A DNA stretch of 64,000 nt from Ornithodoros turicata (taxonomy: Eukaryota > Arthropoda > Arachnida > Ixodida > Argasidae). Location: the NCBI RefSeq assembly GCF_037126465.1, contig NC_088203.1:103850668-103914667 (forward strand), read 5' to 3'. Positions 36,200-48,900 of this stretch are shown here, piece by piece. Within the stretch, counting starts at the first letter, position 1; each line of letters starts with the position of its first letter. Under the pieces are notes generated by a model. The model searched no databases. It saw nothing but the letters and a program-made list of their open reading frames with translations, and was not told the origin of the DNA. The translations under genes and the position numbers were made by a program.

Positions 36200-36880
36200 A
36201 TAGTAACGCTTCGTTGCACTATTCGCATGTACGTCTGTAGCTTATGCGACTCCTGCGGCGTTCACTAGCAAGCTGAGTTTTTTAAAGCTTGATTTTCTTC
36301 TCAGGCAGTCATGTCGTATTGTTCCGTACAAACCAACGTACCGAAGAGTGACACTAACACCAGTGCCTTTCTAACTTTAGGCATGGCCGATCCATACTGT
36401 CGGGGAATTCCCGGCCAGCAGCTCGGACGTGACGGGACCCTGGGCGCCTTTCGAACGGGTTTCCAGACGACCTTTCTTCGAAGGGCCGAGTCATACATGG
36501 AAGCGTAGGGTTGCTTCGCATTTTATTAATGTGACCGTCATTACTGGCGAGCTCGTCTCGTCGACGCCGCCGTGGAAATCGAGGCTAATGGCTCCGGGTC
36601 ACGCAGAACCCTGTACGTCACACATCGACGACGGTAACCCGGGTTAGGCACGTACATACATTTTGACGTTGTTTGGGATGCCCTTGTGCCCCTAAAAAAT
36701 TTTATTGCCAGTGGAGGGAGTACGTTGCGAATAGCAGAAAAAAATGCTATCATGCACACTACCATCAACCACGACGAATTTATTGTGGAATGACTCTTGC
36801 GGCCTGATGGATTAGTTGGTAACATACTTAACTCGTCGCTCTATAGGTGCAAAACAGTTCCATATCTAAAACCCATTGTT
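36200..36880. other. No gene recognised
   Basis: Short frames on both strands at about 36301-36825 resemble no family. Confidence 0.4.
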
Positions 36881-36881
36881 T

Positions 36882-37480
36882 TATTTATTTATTTATTTCA
36901 CGCGTGCCCTACAATTCCACGTGAGTGGCAATACGTAGGGGAGAGGAGAACATAACAGTACATATACAAACGAACATCATTTTAAGGTACAAGACTACAA
37001 TAACATTTAACGCAACATAAATTCGTGCACTCTTTTCAAGAAAATGTCCCTGGAGGCAGAGTGAATTAAGTCGAGTCGGCTATCGTTTTAACAACAACAA
37101 CAAAAAAAAAAAAAAAAAAAGGAGATGTTTTGAAAAATTGTTGATCTAAAACGGTGAGGCTCAATCTTGTGTTCGTGGTCTAGGGGTTTAGAAACAAAAA
37201 CTAAGAAGGGACAAGTAGTTACCAGAAGGAATACTAGAAAGATCGAAATAGACATCACGGAGAAATTTCAACCGAGCTTGCGTTCTCCGACACTCCGAAG
37301 ACACCCATCCCAGCCTGGATTTTAAATGCGCAGATCGTACATAAGGTGAATATGAATTTGTCACAAAGCCTGCAGCTTGGCTTTGAATTTTTTTTCCAAG
37401 TTTTTGTTTACAAATGATCTCACGCGGATCCCAAACCGTGCTAGAGTATTCCAAAATAGGTCGAACGTACGATTTATAGA
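36882..37480 (-). pseudogene. LINE 3' end with (TAAA)n tail
   Basis: The - strand reads MEYSSTVWDP, then KIQSQAAGFVTNSYSP, then RRTQARLKFLRDVYFDL, then a stop near 37190. This is the region just after the RT domain of CR1/Jockey-like LINEs. A 3'UTR follows down to the (AAAT)n tail at about 36883-36900. It is 5'-truncated. Confidence 0.82.
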
Positions 37481-37499
37481 CTATCTCCTTAATGTCCCC

Positions 37500-40400
37500 G
37501 GTTTATATGGTTGTCTGCGGTAAAATTTCACCCTTTTCCCCACGAAGTCCAGCGCGAAAGCAGAACCACATGAGCAGCATGTTGATGGTGGTGGTGGCGT
37601 GCTATTTCCGAGCAGTCTGCCGTCTTGCCTGTCGGCATGTTGGCAGCATGCTGCCGTTTAGCAAACCGACAATGGCTGGAGGGCAAGGGCGCACGCAAGC
37701 TGGTACACGATGAGAAACAAGATATAGAAACCAGAGACAGGGAAGGACGAAACACGCATAATCTCAAAACACATAAATAATATGCATAAATATAGCGATT
37801 GACATTTTGGCTCCTTTTTCTTATTTGTACGTACTAAGCTGCTTCTACGCACGTTATATAACACCGCAACAAACGTCCTTGTTGGATTGCATCTTCGCAC
37901 CCCCTGTGTCGTCAGCTGAGAGAAAAAAAAACAGCCTTTAATCGCTGCGGTCTTTCTCGAGAATAAAAATAAATAAATAAATAATCAGATGAGATATACG
38001 TTCCGTTCGCTCGTTTGCAATCTTCATCACCACACCTCCACAGCAGTGTTCCTCCCCTCCCAAATTCCTTCTTCCCTATATCCCTTCCCGTTCTCCCAGC
38101 ACAGCCGAAGACAGTTTGCACGCTGTCACACGTCGAGTATTACAAACGCATGGCTGTATTGAACATGAGCATGCGAGGCTAAAATGAGAGCGGTGAGTCA
38201 ACTGCAGACTTTGCAGTCAGCCACACCCTTTTTCCGGCCCGATCGATTCTCCGGAGAGCCTCCTCGCCGTACGCTGCAACCTGCTACCCAAACGCGCCGT
38301 GTGCGTGCAACTGCTAATCTCGCTATCTGACGCGCATCTGCAACGGCAATACCGACATTCAAACATTCACTCAAAGGCGAGCATAAGATCAGCTTGTCGA
38401 ACTTTCTGTTCGAAGAACTGTCGACGACTTCCGAAATAACGGAAGTACGTAGAGGAAATCCGTGAAACATTTCCACCTATCGTATATACTCCCACAGATA
38501 AGAACGATAAAGTTTTTCTCTATATATGTGCACATAAGTTTTACTTAAAGAATAGCGAAGAGTGATCGACACGGATGTACGTTTACGACGAATAAATGCT
38601 GTTATTTCGTGCAAGTCACGGCGACTGTTTTTTGGGAAGAAAGAAACATCCTCGCAGAAGTCGCGTGACGTGACAGGATGACATCATTTTTTCGCTCATT
38701 TATATACGTAAATTGTGAGTCCTGTCAGTCACGACGCGTAGGCAGAGAGCGAAACTTTGACTACTTCTCACTTTTTCTTGCGATGCGTCTTTCTTCGTCG
38801 GAGACTTGCCGTCTAGAAAAAGCGAAAGAGGGAAGGCCTATCTATATAGGTATTCAGACACTTTGGTGGTATACACGTAGGAGATGTTATTTCTTGCGAA
38901 AAGATCGGCGTAAATCACGTTTTCTTTCGCACCGATGTTTGTTTTTCTCACTTTCTTTTTGTTTGTCCTTTCATATCTTCCTTCAGTATTCTCAGTGCGT
39001 ACTTTTCCTCTTTCTATCGTAAAAACAAGAAAAAGAAACTGATAAGATACCAACCGAAGGAGAACCTCTTCGGCAACAGATTCCTATTCGCAGTAAGTGG
39101 CGACAAAAATCAATGTACCAACTGCTGATAAGATTTGCCGTGATGAGACGGCAGTATACGTTGTTGGGCTAGTTGGTACATTGCAGTACAAGTGGTTTTA
39201 TGGTATTTGCTAGCTTTGATCCTTGTACGTGTCCCTCGTGTAGTCGCTCCTTGTAGTCCCTCCCTGTATAGTCCCTCGTGGAAGATATGCATGCAACATG
39301 CCATCGCGTATTCCTACGCGGAGAGTGCTATTCGTTACCAAGCACGTCTTCTTATCTGTCACTGCACAGCGCAAACGAACGAAAGTGCTCACGGGACTTA
39401 CGGAGCTCCTGTAAAGCGTGCTTCCCCACAATAAACGTAACATTGTGGGGAAGTAACCCTGCTGGTGAGCTTGCATGCGTGACTGTTGATTGCGCTAAGG
39501 AAAAGAAAGCGATGCTACGGACGAATGGATATGAAACAAGATTGAATTTACGTTCAGTGTATTGTTATGCACACTATTTACCTCGCATGCATCCTGATAT
39601 TGTGTTTGTTTAATTATTGCTGCATTAGAATTCCTTCCCGGTTCCGCCGTTTAGCAGTACGAAGGCAGGCACCACGAAACCAGATATCTCGCTTCAGTAC
39701 ATGCGCTTCGTGCTGGAATGTCATTGTCCCGTTCGGTAACGAGTTATACGAGCAAAAGCATCTCAAATGCAGGAGTAATGAAAGCCTCCCTTTCAAGCGT
39801 ATCGATCTTTGCGACTGCAGCATCGATAACCCTCGTCTCGATAAAACTTATCACGCATTTTACTTAACAATAACTGTATACTGACCAATGCGTAGAAAAA
39901 CGATCGCAACTGCAAATAATTCAGGAAAACGCCAATGTGTATTGTTCCCAGATGGAGCTCGCACCGGCTATTTGTCGCTTCCTCGTAAGCCTAACCAATA
40001 GAGTCCAAGGCAACCAACAAAGAACAGAAGTTCAAAGCACCTGCACCTGCTTCCTCCGAGTTTCTTTTCTTCTTTTTCTTTTTTTGCACACTCGCTATTG
40101 TTTAGCTTCCTTTTAATCAAAAATCGAAGCACGATAGTGCGATACTCCAGCGGTTGCTGACTCCATCGGAGCAAATTTAAGTTCGTTCCAACGCAGCGAA
40201 AGGAGCGAAAAGCAAAGAAGGAGTTCAACGACCTCACAGCGGAGAATGAAGCGATTCCTTCAGAGGGAAAGAAGGAAGGGGGGGGGGGCGGAAGAAGGTT
40301 TCCGCTTTTAGAAGGTGGAAAGAGACGAAGAGAGGGGAGGGTGGACTGACGGGGATAAAATCGGGAAAGCGGGAAGCGAAGGTGTCGCAGTGTTGGGAGA

Positions 40401-42390
40401 GAGACGACGAGGAAGTAAAACTGAGGCTCTTTGACACGCACCATAACATGGCTCAGTAAAACAAACGTCAATAGAAAGAGCTGAACCGGAGCAAGTCCCG
40501 ACATAAATATTCGATGACGAAAACATGGAGTAAAGCTACGTGTGCTTGCAGCTAATATAAAATCACCGAGCATTTCTAATTGCACTTTTCTCTCACATAC
40601 AGGCAATCATCATCATCATCAGTACAGGTTGGCCGATGCTGACAGGACTTTCACGTTTCCCGTTCGGTTCCGGTTTCACCGTAAGATTTCGGCTCCAGCT
40701 ATCGTGACGCTTTGATCCAGATGAACAAACAAAACGAATTTGGGTTCGCCCTCCAGGCTGGGCTCCGAGCCCGGACGCCGCACTTGTGTATTTAGTGCTG
40801 AACGCGGCGGGGGAAAGTGAAAGGATAAAAGGGAGAGGGTGTAGGTAGCACGCGACTATTGTATTGGCTGCGGAGAAGTTGGAAGCAAAGTGTGCGTACT
40901 CCGCGGATCGCTCGCATCCGGAGCTTTACCGCATCCTCCAGGGAGGGAGAGTTCGATCGACTGTGGGGTCGTTGACCGGCGTCGCATTTTCTGCCGCTGC
41001 TGCCCTTCACCTTGGCGCTGCGCGGAAGGAGACGGCTGGGCGTTGCCTCTTTGCCGGGAGGGGGAATTTAGGGAATTTCACTCCAACACTTCCGTCAATA
41101 AGGGAATTTACTTTTCTTCTGTTTCGTTTTTTTTTTTTTATAACGGCAGCAAGCCCAACGTTGAGTTTCATGAATAGGCGTGCAATTTGCAAAAATGTTC
41201 CCTCTTATGCTCACTGATAAGAAAGTACAACTGAAGGGGATAAAATTCCTTAAAGGGGATAAAGGGGATTCCTTAAAGGGGATAAAAATTTTAAGATACC
41301 ATCACTTCCCTTGTTATAAGTGCTAGCGGACCAGTTTTCACAACCACGACCATGAGCAGGATTCTTTTTTACGAGTTAACACTTTCTCCTTGAACGTGGC
41401 AGCCCTGCAATGGTTACGATGCGTAACTGAAGTACATCTGAAGATAGACCAAAGGCCGTCAGGGAAGTTCTGCATCGGTAAAACACACCGGCTTGACATA
41501 GCATAAGCGACACGATTAAAAAATAACATGTTTCGATGCAGGCAGCATCATCAGCACTCGGACACTGATCGGGTTCTTACGATATTTTAAACACTTCCAT
41601 CATTATCATCATGATCATCGTCATCATCAAAATAAGGTAGTTGTTACGACATGCTAAGCGGGTGTATTTTACCAAAAGTAAAATATTTGCGAAATGATCG
41701 CGTGGACTGATGACAAGCTATCATTTGCAGCACACGCAGCTGCCGACAAGGGGCATGGAGAACACAGTCTGGTATTGTTTGAAGTCTTAAAATCAGTGTG
41801 CACTGCTATAGCACCTACACCAGTTGATAGTGGTTACCATCTGTTTGCATAATCCATTCAGCCGCAATGCACCAAGGAGAAAGACACACTACGACCACGC
41901 CTCACTATGTAGTCAGGGCGGATGACTGCCCTGACAAATGAGATAGTAGAAGGTATAGTAATCTAATCTGTCTACGTAAATTACTAATCATGTAGCGTGC
42001 CCTATCGTTTACGCTAACGAGGAAGTACATTATGAACAACAGGACAAAATGGGCGGGGCTCTCGATGTGCAACATATATAACCGATATGTGGATTGAAAA
42101 ACAATATGCCGAACAAACCACGCGTACCGTGCTAACGAAACATCTCGAGGTTCTGCAAGGCGTGGCGAAGGCGTCATATGTTGCTTAGCATGGCATTATG
42201 AGTGCTTCGTCGCAGTCATAAATTGAGCGTCCTACAAGCGTGTGGCATTTTCACAATCTTTCTCCGACAAGAGATATAATTTTGTCGCGTACGTTGTGAT
42301 CGCGGAATTCGTATAATAAATTATATATCATCTCCTATTTATTCTAGGCATCGTATAAAGTAACGTGATATGTTTTTTTTTTCTTTTCAA
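37500..42390. other. No gene recognised
   Basis: About 4.9 kb of non-coding sequence. Frames at 39278-39884 (+) and 39968-40606 (-) match no family. Minor features: (AAAT)n at about 37967-37984, CAT repeats near 40604-40620 and 41598-41630, and GGGGATAAA-type short repeats at about 41236-41290. Confidence 0.4.
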
Positions 42391-42395
42391 ATTCT

Positions 42396-42500
42396 GTGTT
42401 AGCGCTGCAAAGCAACTGTGGATATGAGCGGAGTACAGATGTGGACAGATGGAGAGAGGACAGCAGGAAAGAGAGAGAGAGTGTGTGTGGGGGGGGGGGA
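42396..42500 (-). repeat. SINE fragment, family B, 3' part
   Basis: TGTTAGCGCTGCAAAGCAAC then GTACAGATGTGGACAGATGG and AGAGAGGACAGCAGGAAAG are the reverse complement of the family B SINE 3' half. It grades into a GA/GT/G simple repeat at about 42468-42505. Confidence 0.7.
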
Positions 42501-42505
42501 GGGGG

Positions 42506-44680
42506 AGACGAGGGCAAAGCGATGTAAACGTGCGTGATATTGGCAGACCCTAATTTGTAGGCAAATAGAATTACTACAGAGGAGTCAGGATTACGGTCGC
42601 CAACGTTTATGTTATCGATTTATCGAACACGTAAACCACTCGTGCTGCATACAGATGAAACAGCACTATAGAAAACACCCAATGACAAAAATCTTGTCGA
42701 GTTTTCTATATATGCTTCAGACATCTAAGCGCGTACCTTGGAAAAAGAAAAAAAGAAAAGAAAATAGAAGCTGTTCATTAACTTCATTTCCTCACTCGTG
42801 TCCTCTCCCTCCTTTTCTCACTCTCTTTCAGAGATTCCTGTCTCAGCGAAGGAGAGAAACCAAGGAAACGTCGACGTCTTTTTATTAATCATCCGAGAAG
42901 CCTCGCGCAAATGCGTAGCGCGAAATATGCTTAAAATATCCTCTTTGAACGAATCTCGAAAATTAAGATGAATAACTGGCGCAGAATGCGAAATGTACCC
43001 TCGCCCGCAATTTTTTTTTTTCGGCTGAGGCGTTCAGAGTCACGTGATACGACACTTCGAGGTGTCTCTCTCTCTCTCTTCTTTCTTTTGCTGCCTGCGT
43101 TTCTGAGCGTGATGCGGATGCATAGCCAAACAGCCTTCTTTAGTGTGTTGGATTGCGTAGGAGATTATTCGCACCGTTTGCACGAAGGGTGCAAACAGAT
43201 ATACAACTCTCGCGAGTGTGCTTCTGCATCCAGAAGCAGGAAGCAAACTCAACCGGAAGTCAATCAATAACAGCAAACGTGCCTCGCAGACGGTTCGTCG
43301 TCTGCGAAGCGGCGTCATCTCCACCGTCGTCTGCTGCACGCGCGAGGTGAACGCCCTCTAGCAACTGTCAGACGAAGCAGTTGGATGTCGAAGATGTCGG
43401 AAGAAGGGAAAATCCATCCCCATACCTCGCTGATATCTTAAGTAAATACGATGGCGTCTACAGGAGCTACGCCGCAGTGACGTCATTTGCCCCCCCCCCC
43501 CCCCCCCCATTGCCCCGGGGGTGGCAGTATTCGCACGATGCCTCTAGATGAGGCTGGAATCCAAGAACATAAGGAAGGAGTGAAGCGAATGACAGGGAGA
43601 ATTTCGATTTTGAGACACTGAAGTAAAATAGCCTTATCGCTTCTGCTTCGAAGAGAAAAATTGCTTCCAAGTTCCCTAGCCTTTTCTGTTTCGAGATATC
43701 CTTTGAGGAATAGATTTTTCTTTCGGTGCCTCGCCGTGGGAATGAGCTTTTCGTTCTTTTTATTTCCCTTTTCCCGAAGGGACAAAATGTAAGGCGTCAG
43801 CGTCCTTCTTTTACTGCTATTGGAAGGATACTATCAAAGTGGAGGGGGAGTTAATTTGTGTTTATGATCTTCGAATGATAGCCGTGACAGTAAAAATCTG
43901 GTGGGTTCAGCAGCCAGCAAAACAGAAACAAATGATATTTCGTGGGCAATGGGGATGAAAAAAGAGACTGTGATATAGCGAAGGGGGAAGCCGTAAACGC
44001 TCCGTTATTACTACTGCACAGTTTCATCGAACAAAGCTGGGCTCCATTGTTAGAACCACCATTACCACATCGCTTCACTGCATTCCTACCACTGATCACC
44101 CAAGGTCATACAAGGATCATATTCTGCTTGTATCCTACGTCAGGCGTTTTATTAGCAATAACAAACAAGGTTGGGCTAGTTGGTAAGTATACGACGTGGT
44201 AGAATGCGCACAAAGACACGGACTAGAAGAAGACAACTCCAGCGCGAATTCTACCATGTCGTTGTATTAGCACTAGTACCACTACTAGAGCGAAACACAT
44301 GAGCGCATTTTGAATAATATTGAGAAATACTGCAACTTTACGGACTGCTATAAACGGACTATAAATATCGTTATAATACTAAATAGTATAATGCGACCCC
44401 GCTCCTACCAGAGGAGTCGGTATCTTTCGAAATCTAGTTGGGGGGGGGGTGCCTTTAAAGGGTGCTTCACCTACTGGACGTGTATTGCGTGGGGAAGCCT
44501 GACACTTATATCCCCTGGCAGGAGCGTCATACATGTTGCATCTAAAAGGAGCGACTATCTGTAATTCCTGAATAACAAGAATCAAGTCAGTATTGTTTTC
44601 ACCTGATCACCAGCAATGTCACCAACTTCACAGGAAAAAGGAGAGAGATTCTCGGAGCACGCACTTTTGGTGACAGGATG
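42506..44680. other. No gene recognised
   Basis: Non-coding, with a C run at about 43491-43508 and a G run at about 44440-44450. The short segment at about 44168-44260 (GTTGGGCTAGTTGGT … GAATTCTACCATGTCG) has a partial relative near 39165-39180 and may be a dispersed repeat. Confidence 0.4.
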
Positions 44681-44687
44681 AAGTTTT

Positions 44688-44745
44688 CTGTTAGCACCGT
44701 GAAGCAGCTGTGGCATAGTGACAGATGGAGAGAGGACAACAGGGA
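44688..44745 (-). repeat. SINE fragment, family B, 3' end
   Basis: TCTGTTAGCACCGTGAAGCA then TGACAGATGGAGAGAGGACA is the reverse complement of the family B 3' end. It is about 60 bp. Confidence 0.6.
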
Positions 44746-45007
44746 AAACTGGAGGTTTCACTCAGTAGACTGCTGGCAGGATTTGAAGCCACTCTCTTCC
44801 ACTATGGAAGATCCAACACTGTTCAGATTACGGGGTATACCGTATACGGTATTGAGGGATAAACTTTGAAATATTTGTCTTCCCCTACGCAGCCTCCTTG
44901 GTGCTTCTGTGACCAATACCATTTCAAAGCAATCGGCATTGCCATCTAAGACGTTGAACTTAGAGTCATCCTAAACATTGTACCACCAGCTAACCTTCTG
45001 AAATTAA

Positions 45008-45519
45008 CATAGATTGAGAAGTTACCCGTCAAAAAGAACTAGTTACAAGTTAAGTTATCGTGTGCAAAATGTAACAAAGTTAAAAACGAAGTTCTTCAGC
45101 CTGAAATGTAACTCGCAGTTACTGAGTTACTTAAAAAAAAGAACGAGTTACTTCAAAGTTACTTCGGACACAAAATAGCATTACGCAGGTGCAGCGCGCG
45201 TGAGCAGTTGAGCAATGGCACCGGTTCTTACTTCCTGAATAAAATACTGTCATTGATTGAATATCTCGCTTTATGGCAAAAAATGCCATAAAGGAACCTA
45301 GAGAGAACGCAAGAAAATATGTGGACGTGAGTGAAAAGGGAGATAAAAGTAACTTGGAACTCAACTCAAGTTACTTTGGCAAAGTTACCTGAAAAAGGAA
45401 CGAGTTCCTCTGAAAGTTACCGCGGCGCAAAAGTACCGAGTTAAGTTAAAAGTTGCCAAAAAAAAAAAGGAACTTAGTTACAGTAACGAGTTACTTGTAA
45501 CAAGTTACCTCAAACTCTG
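45008..45519. mobile_element. hAT-like MITE built from GTTAC units, 8-bp target duplication
   Basis: The element runs from CATAGATTGAG to CTCAAACTCTG and is flanked by an exact 8-bp duplication GAAATTAA (45000-45007 and 45520-45527). Both halves consist of AGTTAC/GTAACT motifs in opposite orientation (for example GAACGAGTTACTTCAAAGTT on the left, GTAACGAGTTACTTGTAAC on the right). No transposase. The 8-bp duplication points to hAT transposase mobilisation. It lies just beyond the 3' end of MBD2/3. Confidence 0.8.
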
Positions 45520-45834
45520 GAAATTAACAGTTAAAGGTGAAGCAGAACACACACCTTATTATCTAAAATTAGACCACTGACATAAAGATTGCACGAAGTA
45601 CAGAAACAAATGCGAAAGACCACTTCCAGATGTTTTGTACACTGTACAGTTTATTTTTAAAAAGCGACGTTGTGCAGGTTACAACATGTCCATAACATGC
45701 GCCTACATGCTTAATTCTACCTGCTAAAGGTACACAGGCTACACTTTAAAGTAAAAAAAAAAAATGCTGCAATATTTTTGGAAGGACTGGCCTGCCCAAA
45801 CAAAGAGATTCAAGACGGGCGTACAACCATCTCT

Positions 45835-45840
45835 TTTATT
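45835..45840 (-). terminator. Candidate polyadenylation signal of MBD2/3
   Basis: TTTATT on the + strand, AATAAA on the - strand, about 145 bp past the MBD2/3 stop codon. It is the first canonical hexamer in the right direction; use is inferred. Confidence 0.5.
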
Positions 45841-45983
45841 CTCCCCCTCATAAATGCCTCGTGAAATAAAAAAAGATTATAAATATCCAGGCGAGACATC
45901 GCTCATACCCATGACACATAGGTAGCCTTTTCGAGAGAATGCGAGATTTTTTTTTGGTGCACATAACTTATTCCTGTCGGCCA

Positions 45984-48900
45984 TTAAGAAGGCAGATTGG
46001 CCAATGCTTCTTCCAACTTCTTCCTTGCATGTAAAACTTGTTCCTCCTGTCTTCGGATGTCGTCGTCTGTTACGTTCAAGGCCTGAAACGCATGCAGAGT
46101 TTTCAACCACACCATCCGACCTTACTCAGAACGATACAGGGTGACTGGTACGAAAGCGGTGTTTCTCAAATATGGCAGTTGTTGAAAAAGCCAGACAGCG
46201 GCAGGGCTCGAACAGCACCCCTTTCGACAGCCGTCCGAGTGCGCTATCCAATTACGCAACACCGGCTTTCCGACGGTACCAATGGGCCTCAAACGGAACA
46301 CGCACTCACTCTCTTCACGATCTCTCTCCTACATTTGTTCTCTCTCTCACACACACACATACATACAACACAAGTACAAGGCAGCGGCATCTGGTGAACA
46401 TGATGGAAAGTAATGTTTCTGGGCCTGGTACAACACGCAACAGACAAACGCAACACAAGCGGTTTATCACTAACAATTACTCCGCTACCGCTAGCATTTC
46501 CCAGCTAAAGCTTCGCCTGGACCTACCACCTTTATCAACCCGTCGATACATTTCGAGGCTTTGCCTTTTCCACAAGCTCTATCATTCTGACATTCCTTCG
46601 TTTCCCTACATCACACCAGCTCACTCCATCTCTCCACGCATTGACCACCATCTCAAGGTATCACGTTTCCGCTGCAGAACGACGGCATTTTCTAACTCAT
46701 TCTTTCCCAAGACATGCGTTGATTGGAATAACCTCCCCACCGATGTCATCTCTCATCTTCCCCCCGATCGCTTCCGCAGTTCATTGTCCACATTTGTTTC
46801 GTTATAATGTTCATTCTTTACGTCACATATCGTTTACTGCATTAATTAGCACATTTTTCGTTCGTTTATTCTGTTATGTTTGTTCTCTTGTTCAGGTATG
46901 TTCTGATATGTTGCAGTCTATGTACTTTTTATTGCCTATTTTCTATTGTATTAATATGCTGTTTTCGTTGCCACCTCTGCCACTCTCCCATGTAATGCCC
47001 TCTGGGCCCTTGGGATTAATAAATGAAATGAAATGAAATGAAACAAGCCTCAAGGTTCCTAAGAACACGAACAATTTACGATGACTGCATACTTCAATTG
47101 TTCATGTTCTTAGGCACCCGAGACTCGTGTTCGTCTCTTGTCTGTTTCAGACTCAGAACAGTTACTTTCTATGGTGTTTTTTGTTATTTGTCTCGTAGAG
47201 GGATGGTCCAATTTACTTTCAAATTACTTGGGAGCTCTATAGGACTTTCAGTCACGTGGCATGCTCCCAGTGAAAGTCAGTATTTAGTGAACAATACATG
47301 CAGAAGAAGCACCGCAAAGTGCCAATGCATTTTTGTGGAAGTCATTGAGCAACTGGATGAGTGAGCCGCATCAAAGAGTACTTTGAATAGGACGGTGCCA
47401 CTTGTTAAATATCAAATTACGCTCTCATTGAAAGTTCCCTCGACGACTGGGCGATTTACGAGGACCTGTGGCCACTGAAACAAACGGACGTGGCTTTACT
47501 AGACTTCTGCCCTTACTTTACTCCCTTCGGTAACTGGACGGCTTGAGGGAGAACATTAAAAGCAAAACCAATGGTACTGATAAGAAAACAAACAAACATG
47601 AAACAGAGCATTCAGCACGTGTGCTTGAAACGAGGGACAACATTTTGACCAGTTAATGTAAATATAATTAATATCCAAGAAATATTGTATACTCGAGGCG
47701 CTATGTTGCTACTAGGACAATAAAGTTCTTCTCCATAAAGTTGCAAAAACTCGTCTGCTGAATGCACCTTACTACTCAAATAGGATGTCACCCATGCGGA
47801 AACGTAGCAGGTCCACAAAGTGTTTACAATATGGGTCTCTAAAAGATTCCAACCTGCACAAGGGGCTGATCCGGATTCATGTAAATGCCAGGATGCTTGT
47901 CGAGCACGGCTCGCGAGCTGGTCTGTCCCGTGATTGGCTGCGCACTCATGTGCAGTGCCGTGGCAATGCTCCGAAGCAGCGTTTCTTGCGTCACGTCCGG
48001 CCCTACGCCTTCAAAATGGTACGAACAGAGCAACGTAGGTAATACACCTCCAGTACCACTCTAAATTGTGAAAACAGGATAAATGATAGTGCCAAGAGTA
48101 GCTGATTTGTGAGTACAACATTAACCTTTGATGTTCTTTGGCAGCTCAAAACTATGAAGCGCCTCTTCATCTTTGTCACAGGCTTGCAGACCTTGAAGTC
48201 GTTTCTCCCAGAACAACTACACAGAGTTTACACATTAACAGGCAGATCAGATCGCGTGAGCTTTCCACAACGTCGCACAATTAATTAATCAACGAAATAA
48301 GGGTTTATTAATTAATTAATTAAGGGTTAATTAATTAATTAATGAAATAAGGGTATATTTATTAATGAATGAAATAAGGGTTAACTAATTAATTAATCGA
48401 ACAGCGTGAGGAGAAGCTTGCAAGAGAAACAGAGACAGTTTCGTGCAAAGAGACGGCAGGATTGTCATTGGATCCATTGGATTATATATTCGTTGTTAGA
48501 ACCTGCTTACTTTTTATGATTTGTACGATACACTTCTGACAGCAATACAGATTCTTCTACCTGTTTCGGCTTGTCCTGTGGCCCATGTTTGAAATCTGTG
48601 CGCACTTTCCCATCCTGTGAGCGCACGACTGTGACAGGCTGCTTGAAGATGGAAGCAGTTTGTCGAATTGGTGGCACCAGTGAAGCATCGTTTCGAATTC
48701 CCCGGCTATAGTCGAACTGAGTTCCACGCTGCCTCCGACTCTTACGCAGAAGAAGGCTGTTGATCTTTCCCGTGCGGAAGTCAAACGTGCTCAGATCAAT
48801 TGCATCTCCTAGGAAGCGGGCGAGCTGGGGCTTGCTTCGGAATTTCTTTCCACTTGGGCTATGTGACAAAGTGGCATACGTATGTTATGCCTAGTTGTCT

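Noticed and set aside
39968..40606. 212-codon - strand frame as a gene
   Set aside because: It shows low-complexity serine/leucine/phenylalanine-rich sequence over purine-rich DNA, no family similarity, and a competing frame on the same strand.
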